Shown here one piece after another: positions 63,517-64,000 of a DNA stretch of 64,000 nucleotides (within the stretch, counting starts at the first letter, position 1; every line of letters starts with the position of its first letter). The DNA comes from Owenweeksia sp048267305 (GTDB lineage: Bacteria > Bacteroidota > Bacteroidia > Flavobacteriales > Schleiferiaceae), in assembly GCA_048267305.1 (NCBI GenBank), contig JBLWXT010000015.1, positions 38,018-102,017 on the forward strand, written 5' to 3'. The notes beneath the pieces were generated by a model. It saw only the letters and a program-made list of their open reading frames with translations. It had not been told where the DNA came from and did no database searches. A program made the position numbers and the translations under genes.

Positions 63517-63645
63517 AGAGATGGTTTCGGTTAAGCCGAGAGACGAATGCGGTAGTTTTGAAAGAGACACAAAATATTGGAGAGATGGTCTCGGCTGAGC
63601 CGAGAGACGAAAGCGATAGTCTTGGAAACAAGATATAAAATATTA
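63517..63645 (+). repeat. Two degenerate tandem tRNA-Ser-like 5' units
   Basis: Unit A (63517-63578) and unit B (63579-63645) each start AGAGATGG (A at 63517, B at 63581), contain a TCTCGGCTGAGCCGAGA-like hairpin, and continue with an anticodon-arm-like GCG(A/G)TAGT(C/T)TTG. The real tRNA at 63646 has the same AGAGATGG and GCGGTAGTCTTGAAAAC. Spacing of the AGAGATGG starts is 64 then 67 bases. In unit A the hairpin keeps pairing through G-U changes. Both units lack a T-arm and acceptor 3' side, so they are not tRNAs. Confidence 0.7.
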
Positions 63646-63730
63646 GGAGAGATGGCAGAGTGGTCGAATGCGGTAGTCTTGAAAACTATTGAGGGTCACA
63701 CCTCCGGGGGTTCGAATCCCTCTCTCTCCG
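63646..63730 (+). tRNA. tRNA-Ser (anticodon UGA)
   Basis: 85 nt, class II with a long variable arm. Acceptor stem GGAGAGA (63646-63652) pairs with TCTCTCC (63723-63729), discriminator G at 63730. The anticodon loop CTTGAAA contains TGA; the T-arm is GGGGGTTCGAATCCCTC. CCA is not encoded. Decodes UCA/UCN codons. Confidence 0.97.
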
Positions 63731-63735
63731 CAAGC

Positions 63736-63764
63736 AGTAAGGGGTTGTTTTTCAACCCCTTACT
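63736..63764 (+). terminator. Terminator after tRNA-Ser
   Basis: Perfect 12-bp stem AGTAAGGGGTTG / CAACCCCTTACT with a TTTTT loop, followed by TGTTTA. Ends the tRNA transcript. Confidence 0.75.
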
Positions 63765-63819
63765 TGTTTATACACGTTTCGGGTTTGGAGAAGTGGGGAC
63801 AAAGTGGGAACTTGGCGAC

Positions 63820-63951
63820 ATGAAACCTTACCGCCCACCAACCCTTGTTGACCACGATGGGGATCTATCCAAACAGTGGTATGTCTACTTCCGTTACTGG
63901 GATGATGAAACTAAATCTTTAATAAAAGGTACTGTTATAAAATCCAAGTAA
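63820..63951 (+). pseudogene. Integrase N-terminal (arm-binding) domain remnant
   Basis: 43 residues from ATG 63820 to TAA 63949-63951. PTLVDHDGDLSKQWYVYFRYWDDETKSL resembles the arm-type DNA-binding N-terminus of phage and conjugative-transposon tyrosine integrases in Bacteroidota (W-Y-V-x-F/Y ... E-T). The frame ends where the integrase should continue; a FKEVRERH-like stretch appears in another frame near 63975-64000. The gene is thus either frameshifted or a decayed remnant; the window ends before this can be settled. It begins 90 bases after the tRNA-Ser 3' end, the usual place for an integrase. Confidence 0.5.
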
Positions 63952-64000
63952 AAGACAAAAAAGTATTTTTGTGATTCAAGGAAGTGCGTGAACGACACTA

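Noticed and set aside
63517..63730. Possible CRISPR array
   Set aside because: Three units of 64-67 bases with degenerate similarity, no identical direct repeats with unique spacers and no cas genes; they are tRNA-like.
63577..63951. 124-codon frame running through the tRNA-Ser gene
   Set aside because: Its first two thirds are tRNA and terminator sequence; only the part from ATG 63820 resembles a protein. The 63404-63598 frame is likewise made of promoter and tRNA-like repeats.

Overview
The window comes from a member of the Bacteroidota, most likely a flavobacterium-like or Cryomorphaceae-like lineage; the genus cannot be decided from this stretch. The evidence is six secreted proteins with type IX secretion (T9SS) C-terminal sorting tails, a BshA bacillithiol enzyme, a fused IcmF mutase, an E1 alpha-beta fusion, near absence of Shine-Dalgarno sites, and several TAnnTTTG promoter elements.

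Layout. 1-7352: tail of a peptide ABC-transporter permease, a MORN-repeat/cytochrome c fusion, tpiA, prmA and a giant uncharacterised secreted protein. 7478-11925: a JmjC-like cupin protein and icmF. 12258-17922: two T9SS cargo proteins, a small secreted protein and two tandem stand-alone TonB C-terminal-domain proteins. 18009-22546: an AT-rich accessory island with a truncated vsr, an HKD nuclease/SF2 helicase/DUF3427/LexA-peptidase fusion, an overlapping NUDIX gene and a tiny ORF next to palindromic half-sites. 22761-25341: tandem YCF48-like T9SS propellers. 25342-30004: a repeat-rich non-coding block, a DUF2202 protein, a PIF1-like helicase and a DUF421 protein. 30610-37774: two very large tandem glycosidase-like T9SS proteins. 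38549-45376: aconitase, an EEP phosphatase/nuclease, two rhomboid proteases, mutL and a small membrane protein. 45522-51624: a GH3/beta-lactamase fusion overlapping a MORN protein, bshA and two unknowns. 51646-58128: SUI1-like factor, 2OG oxygenase, diacylglycerol-kinase-like enzyme, fused E1 dehydrogenase, xerD and aroQ. 58159-63392: two unknown proteins, then a GWxTD / acyltransferase / glycosyltransferase operon. 63464-64000: promoter, tandem degenerate tRNA-like units, tRNA-Ser(UGA), terminator and an integrase N-terminal remnant.

Most of the window is chromosomal housekeeping broken up by surface and secretion genes. The parts that depart from this are: (i) the helicase-LexA-peptidase/NUDIX pair beside a broken vsr, which looks like a stress- or damage-responsive defence or repair module; (ii) a REP-like palindrome family that forms two REPIN-like pairs and also sits in frame inside icmF; and (iii) the tRNA-Ser locus, where two degenerate tRNA-5'-half-like units precede the real tRNA behind one promoter, with an integrase remnant immediately downstream. 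Six T9SS cargo genes, four of them in two tandem duplications, suggest active expansion of the secreted repertoire.
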